The position numbers and the translations under genes were made by a program. Below, in pieces: positions 48,501 through 63,500 of a stretch of 64,000 bases of DNA (its first letter is position 1; the number at the start of each line of letters is the position of its first letter). The notes beneath the pieces were generated by a model that worked only from the letters and a program-made list of their open reading frames with translations, was not told the origin of the DNA and ran no database searches. Source of the stretch: Panopea generosa. Lineage: Eukaryota; Mollusca; Bivalvia; Adapedonta; Hiatellidae. Location of the stretch: assembly GCA_029582155.1 (NCBI GenBank), contig CM055895.1:48518807-48582806 (forward strand), in the 5' to 3' direction.

Positions 48501-51500
48501 TACAAATTGGCTTGTTCCATGTTAATTAGACATAAAATAAATAACAAAATTTGATCAAGTTTGTTTGCATTATAAGTGATTCATTATTCAGGTGTCCTCC
48601 CCAGACCCCAGGGATGACATACCTTTCTCATTTCTGGGAGCTTTGGAAGAGGGGTATTTCACTGACATTGTTATCAGGGCTGACACCGGGAAAGAGGTAG
48701 GTACACTTTGTATTGACAGAATAGAACATAATTAGAAGTTGATTTGATATAAGCATTATAGCTCATTGTTTAACAGAAACTTAATACAATAATATGCCAT
48801 CTGTTTCACCAACATTTTGCTTAAATATTTGACCTAAATACTATCCAAATTTGTGTTTCTGCAACTCCTCTTAAACAGAGTTTGGACCATTTTAAACTAA
48901 CTACAAAGCATGGACATGATTTCAACATGCATCTAAAAGTCACAAAATGTTTACATGATTATTTTTTGTATAATGTTTGAATATAAGTAACCTAACAGCT
49001 GGATACAGATGTTTTTGTTGATTGTATAAATACACAGAGAAGAAAACTGTTACTTGTACACTTGTATGTTATTTAGCATCACATTTAACACAATTTCCAA
49101 TCTTTTGTTGTAATCATGTCTATCAGGGATGGTATTATAAACTTGGTAGACAGTATCTGTAGTTGTTTATAACTTGGAATGATGCCACTGTACCAATATA
49201 ACTCAACATGGTTCAACAGTATCTGTAGTTGTTTATAACTTGGAATGATGTCCCTGTACCAATATAATCCAACATAGTTCAACAGCATCTGTAGTTGTTT
49301 AAAACTCGGAATGATGTCCCTGTACCAATATAACTCAACATGGTTCAACAGCATCTGTATTTGTTTATAACATGGAATGATGTCCCTGTACCAATATAAC
49401 CCAACATGGTTCAACAGCATCTGTAGTTGTTTATAACTTGGAATGATGTCCCTGTACCAATATAATCCAACATGGTTCAATAGCATCTGTAGTTGTTTAT
49501 AAATTGGAATGATGTCACTGTACCAATATAACCAAACATGGTTCAACAGTATCTGTAGTTGTTTATAAATTTGAATGATGTCACTGTACCAATATAACCA
49601 AGCATGGTTCAACAGGATATTATATGAAACATGAAAACACTTTATTAGTCACCTTTCAGTTTCACTGTGTCTGTTTAGCATCTGTTCGTACGAAAAGATT
49701 ACTCAAAATATATCCAAGCTAGATTTGAGAAACTGTGCATGTGGATAGAGGGCAATAAGGCGATAATGCAGGTCTCTTTTTTTTTCAGGCCGACAAAAAC
49801 TGTGGTTGCTATAACAACAAAATTGGTAAACCATTAGGGGACTTATGCATTGCTTGCAATACTCCAGTGTCTTATTATCATTGTTTAATCACTAAAATCT
49901 TGCTGACCATTTATTTTACAGTTCAATGTTCACTCAACTATTCTTAGTTTGACCACACCAGCCATAGACTGGACCAAGTCACCAACCCCTCTGAGTGGTC
50001 TCCCAGAAGATGTTCTGCAGACGACACTTCACTATATGTATGCTGAATGTCTTCCCAGAGGTCTGTCAGAGGATACAGCTCTCAAGTGTGTCCAGATCAT
50101 GTCCAAAATACCAGAGTTGGCTGTCTTTGTGAAGTTGTGTGACACTTTCCTAAAAAATACAGCATTGAAACAACGTACGGTTTTGTATATTTTTGAAAAA
50201 AACTTCTTTTATTAACTCCCATGAATCAACATTCTTTAAGAAGATTTTGTGAAGTTGCGATTTAGATAATCTTTAAAATACTAAGTACTGTTATTGAACA
50301 GAATAGAAATTTTATTTATTTGTGAACATCGTTGCCATGCATCGCAATATAGAAACCAGAAAATTTTATATTTTTCAGAAATCACAAGTTTAGTGACTGA
50401 TATGCATACGTCAGCCGATAAAATCATAGAACTGTTTAACGGTGCAAACCTTGGTGACGAGTCATTGGGGAACACAGACAGCAGTATAGTCACAAATCCT
50501 GCCAAACTTTGCTATGTTGTAAAACAGTCTTTGCGAGAAGCAGCTGTTGGTAAGCGCTTATTTGTTTTATTCAATAGGTGTCTCTAAATTGCCTCCCTTG
50601 ATCACTGAGGTCCTGGATTTGAGCCCAACTCAGTCCAAAAAAAAACGTTTGTGAAAGAGAGTTTGCTGACTACCTTTGAAAGTACATTTAATTTAGTTCT
50701 CCATAGATTTATGTTGTCTAAGGTCTGGGTATAATCTATAATGTGATAATGTTGTGTTTAACTCTGTTAACAAAAGTGTTGGAAAGGGGCCTTATGCCAT
50801 TAAACATTAAATGTTATGTATGGGATTTAGTTTAACTGTTTTAGGAAGATGCATGCTTATGAGTTAATCTATTATACATGCCTGATCCCATTCATTATAC
50901 ATGTCTGATCCCGTACATTTTACATGTCTGATCATATACATTATACATGTATGAACCCATTCATTGTACATGTCTGTAGCCATGTATACATGTAAGGTAT
51001 GAACCCATTCATTGTACATGTCTGTAGCCAAGTATAACGTATGAACCCATTCATTGTACATGTCTGTAGCCAAGTATAACGTATGAACCCATTCATTGTA
51101 CATGTCTGTAGCCAAGTATAACGTATGAACCCATTCATTGTACATGTCTGTAGCCAAGTATAACGTATGAACCCATTCATTGTACATGTATGTAGCCAAG
51201 TATAAGGTATGAACACTTCATTGTACATGTCTGTAGCCAAGTATAATGTATGAACCCATTCATTGTACATGTATGTAGCCAAGTATAAAGTATGAACCCA
51301 TTCATTGTACATGTCTGTAGCCAAGTATAACATATGAACCCATTCATTATACATGTCTGTAGCTAAGTATGACCCACAGGCTAAGTTGGAATGTTTTGAG
51401 ACTGAGGTGGATTTGAGCTTTGAATCGGCAACCTCATTCATGAGAGGTAAATGATCTAGAGACAGGGCCATCATCGACCATGGAGGGGTCTTCAGTGCCA

Positions 51501-54500
51501 GTAGATAGTTCTGGTATACAGGATTTCAACCTCATTCATGAGAGGTAAATGATCTAGAGACAGGGCCATCATCGACCATGGAGGGGTCTTCAGTGCCAGT
51601 AGATAATTCTGGTATACAGGATTTCAACCTCATTCATGAGAGGTAAATGATCTAGAGACAGGGCCATCATCGGCCACAGAGGGGTCTTCAGTGCCAGTAG
51701 ATAGTTCTTGTATACAGGATTTCAATCTCATTCATGAGAGGTAAATGATCTAGAGACAGGGCCATCATCAACCATGGAGGGGTCTTCAGTGCCAGTAGAT
51801 AGTTCTGGTATACAGGATTTCAATCTCATTCATGAGAGGTAAATGATCTAGAGACAGGGCCATCATCGACCATGGAGGAGTCTTCAGTGCCAGTAGATAG
51901 TTCTGGTATACAGGATTTCAACCTCATTCATGAGAGGTAAATTATCTAGAGACAGAGCCATCATCGACCATGGAGGAGTCTTCAGTGCCAGTAGATAGTT
52001 CTGGTATACAGGATTTCAACCTCATTCATGAGAGGTAAATTATCTAGAGACAGGGCCATCATCGACCATGGAGGAGTCTTCAGTGCCAGTAGATAGTTCT
52101 GGTATACAGGATTTCAACCTCATTCATGAGAGGTAAATTATCTAGAGACAGGGCCAGCATCGACCATGGAGGGGTCTTCAGTGCCAGTAGATAGTTCTGG
52201 TATACAGGATTTCAACCTCATTCATGAGAGGTAAATTATCTAGAGACAGGGCCATCATCGACCATGGAGGGGTTTTCAGTGCCAGTAGATAGTTCTGGTA
52301 TACAGGATTTCAACCTCATTCATGAGAGGAAAATTATCTAGAGACAGGGCCATCATCAACCATGGAGGGGTCTTCAGTGCCAGTAGATAATTCTGGTATA
52401 CAGGATTTCAACCTCATTCATGAGAGGTAAATTATCTAGAGACAGGGCCATCATCGACCATGGAGGAGTATTCAGTGCCAGTAGATAATTCTGGTATACA
52501 GGATTTCAACCTCATTCATGAGAGGTAAATGATCTAGAGACAGGGCCATCATCGACCATGGAGGGGTCTTCAGTGCCAGTAGATAGTTCTTGTATACAGG
52601 ATTTCAACCTTAATCATTTGCATGGTGAGAGCCAAAACTTGAATATGTGAGACTTACTGAAAATCTTTTCCACATTGTTCATAATTGCAATTACAATCAT
52701 ACCGCCTAGTTTGTTCTGTTGGATGTCATCATTTATACATGTAGTTGTTGCAAAAATATGTTTGTAAATAATTTTGGAAATACATATTTAGAGTACCGTA
52801 TATAGATTATAGTTAGTCCACTCATAGTATATTAGGTGAAGAGGTACTTAAGCTGTTAGATTAATTGGGCTGGAACAAATGCAGACAAAACATGCACAGA
52901 TAATGTCATGCATTTGTACAAGTTTTTCAGTTTGTTAGTTTAGTTCATATTAATTTATTTTAAAGTTTATATGAGCTGCCCTTGAGTCCGCTTCCTAAGC
53001 AGAAGCCCAGTAATGTTATGAGTGCTTTTTTAGAGTTAAAGGGTCATGCTGGGGATTAAACAGGCAACCTCTGGCGTGAGTGGCCAACACTCTATCCACT
53101 ACACTACAATCCGCTCTGGTAATATTGCATAACAATCTCTAATTATCTCAGGATAATCCAATGACGTCTTAAAAACAACACCCAGTACAGGTTCTACAAA
53201 GGAAACTGACTTGACAGTCTTAAAAACAACACCCAGTACAGGTTCTACAAAGGAAACTGACTTGACAGTCTTAAAAACAACACCCAGTGCAGGTTCTGCA
53301 AAGGAAACTGACTTGACAGTCTTAAAAACAACACCCAGTACAGGTTCTACAAAGGAAACTGACTTGACAGTCTTAAAAACAACACCCAGTACAGGTTCTG
53401 CAAAGGAAACTGACTTGACAGTCTTAAAAACAACACCCAGTACAGGTTCTGCAAAGGAAACTGACTTGACAGTCTTAAAAACAACACCCAGTACAGGTTC
53501 TACAAAGGAAACTGACTTGACAGCAATTCACAAAAAGCTTAAGATAAGATAAATGAGTATTAACCAATAGCAGCTTCTGTTTTTTGTCTCGCTGCGACGA
53601 AGGAGCAAAAGCGAGATTAAGGTGTTACTTTTTCTGTCGACGGTGACGTTTCAAACATTTATATTTAGCTCCAACATTAAGTTTTTGTTTTTGCACTATT
53701 TCTCAACAAGTACAAGTGCTAGGACACTCATACTTGGATCATAGTTACAACTAACACCCTGCATCACATTATATACTGTAAATGCTGAGTATGACCTACA
53801 TTGCATGGTCCATTGACTTTGTTTGATGCTGAATTTTGTATTTACCTCCACAGTGAAGTTTTTGTTTTTACACTATTTCTCAACAAGTACAAGTGCTAGG
53901 ACACTCATACTTGGATCATAGTTACAACTAACACCCTGCATCACATTATACACTGCAGATGCTGAGTATGACCTACATTGCATGGTCCATTGACTTTGTT
54001 TGATGCTGAATTTGCATTAACCTCAAACGTTAAGTTTTCGTTTTTGCACTATTTCTCAACAAGTACAAGTGCTAGGACACTCATACTTTGATCATAGTTA
54101 CAACTCACACCCTGCATCACATTGTATACTGCAAATGCTGAGTATGACCTACATTGCATGGTCCATTGACTTTGTTTGATGCTGAATTTTGCATTTACCT
54201 CCAACGATAAGTTTTCGTTTTTACACTATTTCTCAACAAGTACAAGTGCTAGGACACTCATATTTGGATCATAGTTACAACTAACACCCAGCATCACATT
54301 ATACACTGCAGATGCTGAGTATGACCTACATTGCATGGTCCATTGACTTTGTTTGATGCTGAATTTGCATTAACCGCCAATGTTAAGTTTTCACACTATT
54401 TCTCAACAAGTACAAGAACTAGGACACTCATACTTGGATCATAGTTACAACTAACACCCAGCATCACATTTTATACTGCAGATGCTTAGTGTGACCTACA

Positions 54501-57500
54501 TTTCATGGTCCATTGACATTGTTTGAGCTGAATTTTGCATTTACCTCCAACGTTAAGTTTTCATTTTTACACTATTTCTCAATAAGTACTAGTGCTAGGA
54601 CACTCATATTTGGATCATAGTTACAACTAACACCTTGCATCACATTATATACTGCAGATGCTGAGTGTTACCTACATTTCATGGTCCATTGACATGGTTT
54701 GATGCTGAATTTTGCATTTACCTCCTACGTTAAGTTTTCATTTTTACACTATTTCTCAATAAGTACTAGTGCTAGGACACTCATATTTGGATCATAGTTA
54801 CAACTAACACCCAGCATCACATTATATACTGCAGATGCTGAGTGTTACCTACATTTCATGGTCCATTGACATTGTTTGAGCTGAATTTTGCATTTACCTC
54901 CTACGTTAAGTTTTCATTTTTACACTATTTCTCAATAAGTACTAGTGCTAGGACACTCATATTTGGATCATAGTTACAACTAACACCCTGCATCACATTA
55001 TATACTGCAGATGCTTAGTGTGACCTACATTTCATGGTCCATTGACATTGTTTGTTGCTGAATTTTGCATTTACCTCCAACGTTAAGTTTTCATTTTTAC
55101 ACTATTTCTAAATAAGTACCAGTGCTAGGACACTCATATTTGGATCATAGTTACAACTAACACCCTGCATTACATAATATAATGCAGATGCTGAGTACTT
55201 TTTTTAATTTATTTAAAAAAAAATATATTCTTTTTTTATTTTTAATTTTTTGTTTATTTTTTTGTTTATTTTTAATTTTTTTTTTTTTTTTAAATATGTT
55301 TTACTTCGATTACTGATTAAAGTTTTTTGTTTTAAATATGTTTTACTTAGAAATACTTGTTTAAGTTTTCTGTGCAACTACCATCAAGTTCATATCTCAA
55401 AAATCACTTAATGTATTTGATCGAAACTTCACACAATACTTCCTACAATATTTCTTAGTCGTTAAACCTACTACATTAACTAAGTTAGATAACTCTTGCA
55501 TAAATATAATGCAAATTCTTGTGTCATATTTTTGCAAATCATGGCTGTTACTAAATTCATCATATCAAATAACTATTGTAAATATCCACTCATAAATATA
55601 TTATGGAAGTTGTTATGTCATTTCTTTGTTACTACTGGATTAAAACAATAATTTTTGAGCTTTACATACGACCATTTTTGTCATTGTATTTTAATTTTTT
55701 TCTCTCCCATGTGTGTATTAACGGTCAAAGAAGACCCGGTGAGACATATCATTCCGTGGAATTCTTGTTATTTATAGTGTTTTGCATATTTTAGCTCTGT
55801 CCAAACTACTCATCTTGTGCGACCTGTTCTCACGAAGAAAATCAGAACTTTCACGAGAAGAGCGTCATGACATTATCAAATATGCTAAATCTAGGTAAGC
55901 CTCCAGTTTGTTCTCTTTCATTAATTCATTTCTATACGAATATCTTACAACTGCATATTGTTGTAAATAGTTCCTGTAAGCCAGAACACAAATAAGCCAG
56001 GGCTGTTACTAATCATTTACTTCATACTTCTGTATTGACATGGTCACATGACCCTGCTTCTTCACATGGCTGGTTCTATAGTAGTGTTGGCAATCTGAGT
56101 TGAAATTTTGAATTGATTAATCGGACATTTCATATGATCTATCAAAAAAAAAGGGATAGAGTCATTTGCCTTTGTCTTTGGCAGTCATGTTGGTAAGTTT
56201 GCCAAGGCGAGTTGATTAGTTGGCATGCCTAGATTTTGTCCAATCAGCATTCAGTTTGGTTGTCTAATGACAATCATTTGTTTAATTCATCAACAAACAA
56301 AAATTCATTGTCAGTAAATCATGCCATGAGTGGCTTTTGGCAACATTTTGTGGATTAATCAATTAAAAAAAACAATTCTGGAGAGGGGATAATTGATGGT
56401 GTGAACAAATATCAATTAAATATGTTTTTATACGTGTCATGTAAAATGTTTTGCATACAATCTATGCATCTGCCTTTCTTTGCACCATGTTACAAAGGTT
56501 TATAATTTAGTAAATTAAAAATAACCTCTCGGTTAATCGCTATTCAATCAATTACAAATATGATTTGCCTGTTCTATTTACATATTCATGTGTTTATGAT
56601 CCAATCAGTTACAAACATCATTTGCCAGAATTTGTGTGTTTAAGTGTTAATGTATGGTAAACTTTCTATGCTTACAGAATCCCTGTGTTTATGAAGCAGT
56701 GGGAACAATTCCTGGATGTTTGTAAGGCCCACACTTCTAGTCTCAGTGCAAGCCAGAGACAGGAAATAGCGACATATCTCGTACCAGAGGTCTGTTTTTA
56801 TGTTCACGTCATTGTTTCTCTTGATTTAGTTATTATACCACAGCTGTTTGAAGAATGGTGAAGTGGCATTAAGTGTTATCCCTGTCTGTCCAGCTGTCTG
56901 TCCAGCTGTCTGCACATGCAAATGGGTATTTAAGTGTCTAGGGTTTAGGGTCAGTAATTTTTTGGGACAGTTTAAAATAAATTGAAGAAAAATTATGTGG
57001 CTGTTTCTTGACACTAAAAAATGATTTTATGTGGCTAGAATTTAGCCAATCAAGTAATCATCTGGACGCAAAGAAGCCACTTAAATACACATTTGAGTGT
57101 AGCTGTATATATAAAATACAGGTCAAGATTGATATTTGTCAATATTGGTACATATTGCACCCTTTCTGACATGATCTTTGGTAAAATTTACTAACATACA
57201 GTGGGGACATCCATGTTTAGGGTCACATTTCTTATTTTGTTTTCAAAAGTACCATTTTGGAGATAACAATATTTAACAGTTGTTATCATACGTCTTTGGC
57301 ACAATCCCAGAATTCACTAGTCATATGATTTAAGGGAATTTATCAGGATTTTAAACAAAAATTTAATTGGCTATAAACATTTTTTTCCAATATATCATGT
57401 CTATATATATATGTACTGACCCTGTATTGCCAAAAGAGCATTTTTTTAAACATGCCAAAATAATATATTGAAAAGGGGTTACCTTACTTGGGCTATGTGC

Positions 57501-60500
57501 TTAGGTTAGACTAAAAAAGATTTCTGCTTAAAATTATAACATGTTTTGTGGCATATTAAATGGGTCATGTGGTTTAATTTGATATCAATTTGATTCATTT
57601 TACAGGTTTACACATAATAAAAATTGTTCATCATAGAAAAAGTTTGAATGATGATGCGAAGGTCATCAATCAGTATTTAAATGCCGTCTATTTTTAGAAT
57701 GGGGATTTCATTTTATGTTTACAAATGTAATTTAGGTATCTACTTTATCACATTTTGGTAGATTTGACATACAAAACTATTTGGATTATATTTATTAATG
57801 ATAATTAGATGCTTTTTATCCATTTTAAAAAAACTTTTATTGTTTTAAGACAATTATAGTGTGTTTTCCTGATATACTTCCTTTAAATGTCAGCAAAAAT
57901 AACTCGCAAATGTAATGGGTTATGTTAACCTAAAGTTTACAGCATACAAAAAACACAGTTACTCAACATGGTTCTTAGTTAATTTAAAGGAATTATATTG
58001 GCATATTACCGTCAATTCCCTGTCCTATATATACATGCCAAGCATGAAGATACACTTATAACTTAAGAGATATACGGGTCTAAAGTGTCTAATTGCATAA
58101 CTTCTTTATTACAAACATCGGGTTTCTGAAGCCACATTTTTCTTTACATTTGCCATTTTCAACGAACCGCTTTCAGGTTTCTGATCAATCATCTGATAAC
58201 ATTGTGAAGTCTAGTTCTTGATCTCGTTTTTGAGACTTTGTTCGGGAAGTTTACGAAATTCAATGTAAACATTGCACAATACTTTATTGCGGGATGTGTT
58301 AAAGTTTTGGCAAATATTCAATGACTGTTAATTTGATAAATTTCAAGTAAATAAAGGTTAATAACCGTCAATATATAAGCATTATTTTGTGCCACTGCAT
58401 ACAGGAAAAGTCTGGATTAACAGTGTGTTTGTGTTACTTGCCAATATAATCCCTTTAAACAAAATACATGAATTAACTATTAAAAATCAAAACACAATTA
58501 ATGCTAATGAAATTGTTGATGCATTCTACCTGCAGAAGGAAAAAAGAAATACTGGAGAAAATCAACCTGTCCTGATAAAATGTAGATTCAACACCTTTCC
58601 TGGAACTAATTACTAATAACTAATCAGCACACTGATCTCCACTGGCCCTCTATTGTTCTGTCTGCCAGATGGAAATCTGATATTTCTTACAGTACTCTTT
58701 TCCATGATCTACAACTGTTTATACTCAATCTGCAAGCCTTTGATATTTTTCACTAGCTGTTCATTACCCCGCCCCTCCACTGTTTTTCCCCCAGATTGAG
58801 AATTTCCGGGATACTGAGTGTTAATTAAAGCCATCTATTCTGTTGCTACTTAACTACTTCATGATGTACTGAATATATGTCATTGATTGTCTATATGTAT
58901 GGTTATCTATTTCATTTCATCTTTAATTCCGTTTGTCACCACCTCTGTTTCAACTTTCTCTTTTGTCCCTTTTTCTTTGGAAATCACTTTTCCTTGGTAC
59001 TCCAACGTTGTATAGACCTTTACTTATTGTAACATTGATTGAATCAGATTCCATCCATTTCAAGATCTTTAGTTTAAAGAATTTATCATTGGTACCATGT
59101 CTTACATGAATATTTTAATTTAACAATTATTCAAACTTCAGATTGAAAGTTCCCTGGACATAGTTACCAAGTTTGTATCTGATGGAAAAGCTGCTCTAGA
59201 ACAAATTATTAGTGGTTCTGAGGCAGAGAAGGCTGAGAAGCCAGAGAAAGGGAAGAAAGGAAATGTTGGTGATGTCCTGGGAAAGACTCTTAAAAATGTA
59301 TGTTGTTTTATATCTTAAATATGTGCTATAATTGATACAATGGAGAATCTACTCTTAAAAAAACCCTGGCATACTCACACTCTTAACTCTCATATTATGT
59401 TAATCCACTATATTTCTACTGAAAACATGTGGTGCCCGTTCAGATTTTGTGTTGCGCCCCCAAAGTTGAAGATTTTGTTTCAGTTTTACCACTTTGATTA
59501 AAGTACAGTGTTTTTACCATGTACATGTATGTCAGATTTAAATATCAAGTCATTCATATTTGATTTATTAATGAGATGCTTTGTATCTATTTTAAAAACA
59601 ATTTTTTAGACATTTATCACAATTTTTCCTGATATACTGCCTTTAAGAAAGTTTTTTTAAGAACAGTACTGGGTAGGTCTAACTTTATAAAAAAAAGGGT
59701 CTAATTTTGTAAGAACAGTTCTGGGTAGGTCTTACTTTATAAAAAGACAGGGTCTGATATTTAGCTCACCGGGATGAAGTCCAGGGAGAGCTATTGCCAT
59801 GACCCCTGTGTCGTCATTGGCAACATCGTCACCTGTAGAGACCCAGGTTAAACTTTTGCATTTAAGTTTAAGATATCTATGCAACCACTCATTGGATGTG
59901 AATGAAACTTCGCATGTGTGTTCACCATCAGCAATGGAACACGCTCAAACAAAAACCATAACTCTGGATTGCATTTTCGCACAGTTATAGCCTTTTTTGG
60001 ACTTAGACACCAAGGGGCGAACTTTGTTGTCTTCTGACAACTCTTGTTTAAGAACAGTACTGGGTAGGTCTAACCTTATAAAAAACGGGGTCTAATTTTT
60101 TAAGAACAGTACTGGGTAGGCCTAACTTTATAAAAAACAGGGTTTAATTTTTTAGGAACAGTACTGCGTAGGTCTAACTTTATAAAAAAAACAGGGTCTA
60201 ATTTTTTAAGAACAGTACTGGATAGGTCTAACTTTATAAAAAACAGGGTCTAATTTTGTAAGAAAAGTGAGTCATATTTTAAAAAATGATACATGTAAGT
60301 TTACTTTAAGAACAGTGAGTAAATTTTAAGAACAGAATGCCTTGTTTTACTGAACATTCCAGTCCAACTAAAAATAAATAAAATGACACCAAATTCAATT
60401 CTAGATGAATTTAACATAAAAACCACAAAAACATATTGTAGTTGTTGTCATTACTGGAAATGTCTGAAGATACATCCATATAATGACATGTTCCAGAGAA

Positions 60501-63500
60501 AGCTTGTGTATCAATCTTTAACAATTATCTCTATTCTTTAATATTTCAACAAAATGCCTTTATTATGAAAAACAGAAATATTTTCTATAACTACTATTTT
60601 GCCGGCAGACAAAGGTCATACGGAATTTTAAAAAAGTATTTGACGAGTGACACATGTATTTTGATATTGTAAGAAAGAAAAAAACTTATGGCTCATACAC
60701 ACCATTACTTATATACATGTCTATCAACAGGTTTGAACTAACTTAAGAAAATGACTTGTCTTCGCAAAACATTAAAATGACATCACTTGAAAACAAATTA
60801 TAGTCAAAACTTGATGTTGGAATTCAAATTATTGATCCTTCTCAATATACAGTATCCAGTTTACATTTTGTCTGACAGTCAATAGCTTATATTCATAGCT
60901 CATGGTTATATACAGTCAACAGTCAATAGCTTATATTCATAGCTCATGGTTATATACAGTCAAACCTGTGTAAGCAGTCACCTCTTCATTTGTCATAAGC
61001 AGCCACATTTGCTATTTCCCATTTCTATGTTTTAAGAGCGGTTTAACCTGTATTAAGCAACAACCTATCTTAAAAGGACACTTTTGCTCCTTCCTTTGAC
61101 TGGCTGCTATGTTGTACCATACTGACTTGAAATAAAACTTTGTATCTTTTGTATTTTGTGCAACAGGTGAATTGACGAACAAACTCAAAAGATCCAACAG
61201 TTTCTAATGCATCTTATTTATGTATTCAGGCTTTACATGTCAGAGAACTGAAGAAACTGAAAAAATTACACGAGAGATCAACTACATCTTTCTTCCACTT
61301 CATGCAGAAAAAGTGAGTGTGTTGACAGTCTTTATTCCAGTATTCTTTATTCCCTCACAAATGAATATTAGAGGAGGGGTATATAAATGTGCATGTAAAT
61401 GTCACTGTGTCGTGTGTTCTGTTGGTCATTTGGTCTCACAGCAATTTGTAGGGCAAACTATTTCAACTGTTATCGGGCGATTGATTATGCCAGAAAAGTT
61501 TTGATACTTTGTCAGGAGGTGTTATTTATCTACTTGCTGCAGGTATTTTTCAGTTTATCCATAGTAAATGATGTTTCACCTGGTTAAATCTTAGCTACCC
61601 TGGTTTTGTACTAATTGTGGTAATATTTTGCTATTGAAAGAAAGAAATATTGTATTTTTATTTCAACAAATGTTTGAAAATGGAGTAAATAAAATTTCTA
61701 AAAATTTTACATAATATATTGTATATATTAATAAAACACCATTAATAATTGCCCATCACAAATTTTGGTTCAGAAAATTAAAAAAAAGAAATGTTTTTTA
61801 TAGTGTTGTCAGAAAACACATGTATTTAAAAAAAATGGGACCACTAATTAACGCCCCCTTTTAGAAAGTTTCGCCCCTGGGAGCATTTATTTGTGGGAAT
61901 ACGGTATCCTGTTTTCTTGTATAACAGGGACAATTTGATAGGACTTGTATAGATTTGTGTTGTTTATTTTCTGCAGGGAATCATTCTGTATGATGACACA
62001 GGGAGAGAAAGAGAGATCTATATCAAAACTTCTAGAACAGCTGGTAGATACCGTAAGTGAGATCAGCAAATTAAAGTCTTTTATCACAATTCTATCATTC
62101 GCATGCACATTATTGTTAAGGTCTCCTCATGATAACTTGTATCTGACAAATGGAAAACAATATTTGTGAACCATTAGGCAACTTAATATGTATTTCTTGC
62201 AATACTCTTATGTCTTGTTTATTTTAAATTGATTGTGAAGCGAGAGATCATGAAGGAGACAAATGAAGCTTGAAGTGTTCCTAAGTAAAATCGAAGGAAA
62301 AACTTAGCATATGCTGGTAAAGTGTCTGACTCCAGAACACCACACATGGTTGTGGTGGGGCGTCGACCCCTGTGCCCCTCTCCGATCCTTGGTCTGATAC
62401 TCTGCCATTACAAAGAACATGATATGGTTTATTTATCTATTTTGCAGATTCATATTGGTCAGATCAAAATTCAGGAATTGATAGAAGACATCGATGTACG
62501 ACTGAACTGGAGGGATTGGAAGTACATATTCAAACTTGGGACATCAAAAATTGTAAATACTATAGTAAATTAATATAATAAATTAGTCAAACCTGTGCAA
62601 GAGGGCACCTCTATTGAACAGCCATTTGCCTCAAGCAGCCACATTTGCTACTTCCCATTTCTATGTTTTCAGAGTAAATTAACCTGTATTAAGCATCAAC
62701 CTGTCTTAAAAAGCCACTGCTCCTTCTCTTGACTTGCTGCTGAAGACAGGTTTGATTGTATGTGAAAATGGCTTTAATTATAAACTTAAATCTTACCGCT
62801 GGTACATGTATGTCTGTAGCTATTATTCAATCAAAATATCAAACAAAGTAATATTTTCTGTTCGAGAGTAAAACGACAATATTTTGTATTAAGTTCTATG
62901 GATGGGATGTGTGATGAATAAAATTATTGGTTAATCCTGGCGCTATATTCATAATATAACTTGAATGTGCACTCCAGCAGAAATATTTAAAACTTCTTTA
63001 TTAGATAACTCTTGAACATTTTATGGGTTTATCGTACAGTTAAACCTGTCTTAAGCAGCCACTCAAAGGAAAGAGCAAAAATTACCTCTTAAAGCAGGTG
63101 GCTGCTTAGTACAAGTTGATTAATAATAAATTATTAAAAATGGTTAGTAGAAAATGTGGCTGTTTATGGCAAGTGGTTGCCCAATAGAAGTTACCACTAA
63201 CACAGGTTTAACTTAATAAGGGCAGTTTCAATCTTGAGATAAATTATAAAAAAAGTGTAATTCATTTACTATCATTTGAAGATTAGTAAATGTATAACTT
63301 GTCACTTTCCATATCACCGTTTAGTCTAAACTTTCCCTGACATTTAAGAACCTTTAGATATCACTTACTTGCATGTATTTATTTTACATCGATTCTGAAA
63401 CAAGTTCTTACAACTTAGACAAATCGCATACAGCTAGCTGGGAAGCAAATATTAAAAGTAAAAATAAAAGGCTTCCTTCACAGAGTAGCCTCGAACATTT

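Noticed and set aside
49085..49612. 175-codon minus-strand frame in the 66-bp array
   Set aside because: The period is divisible by three, and it lies in an intron of the plus-strand gene with no promoter or homology.
53211..53552. 113-codon frame 'TVLKTTPSTGSTKETDL' repeated
   Set aside because: Tempting as a Thr/Ser-rich repeat exon of the BTB gene, but no acceptor or donor flanks it, and exons 8 and 9 already join in frame without it.
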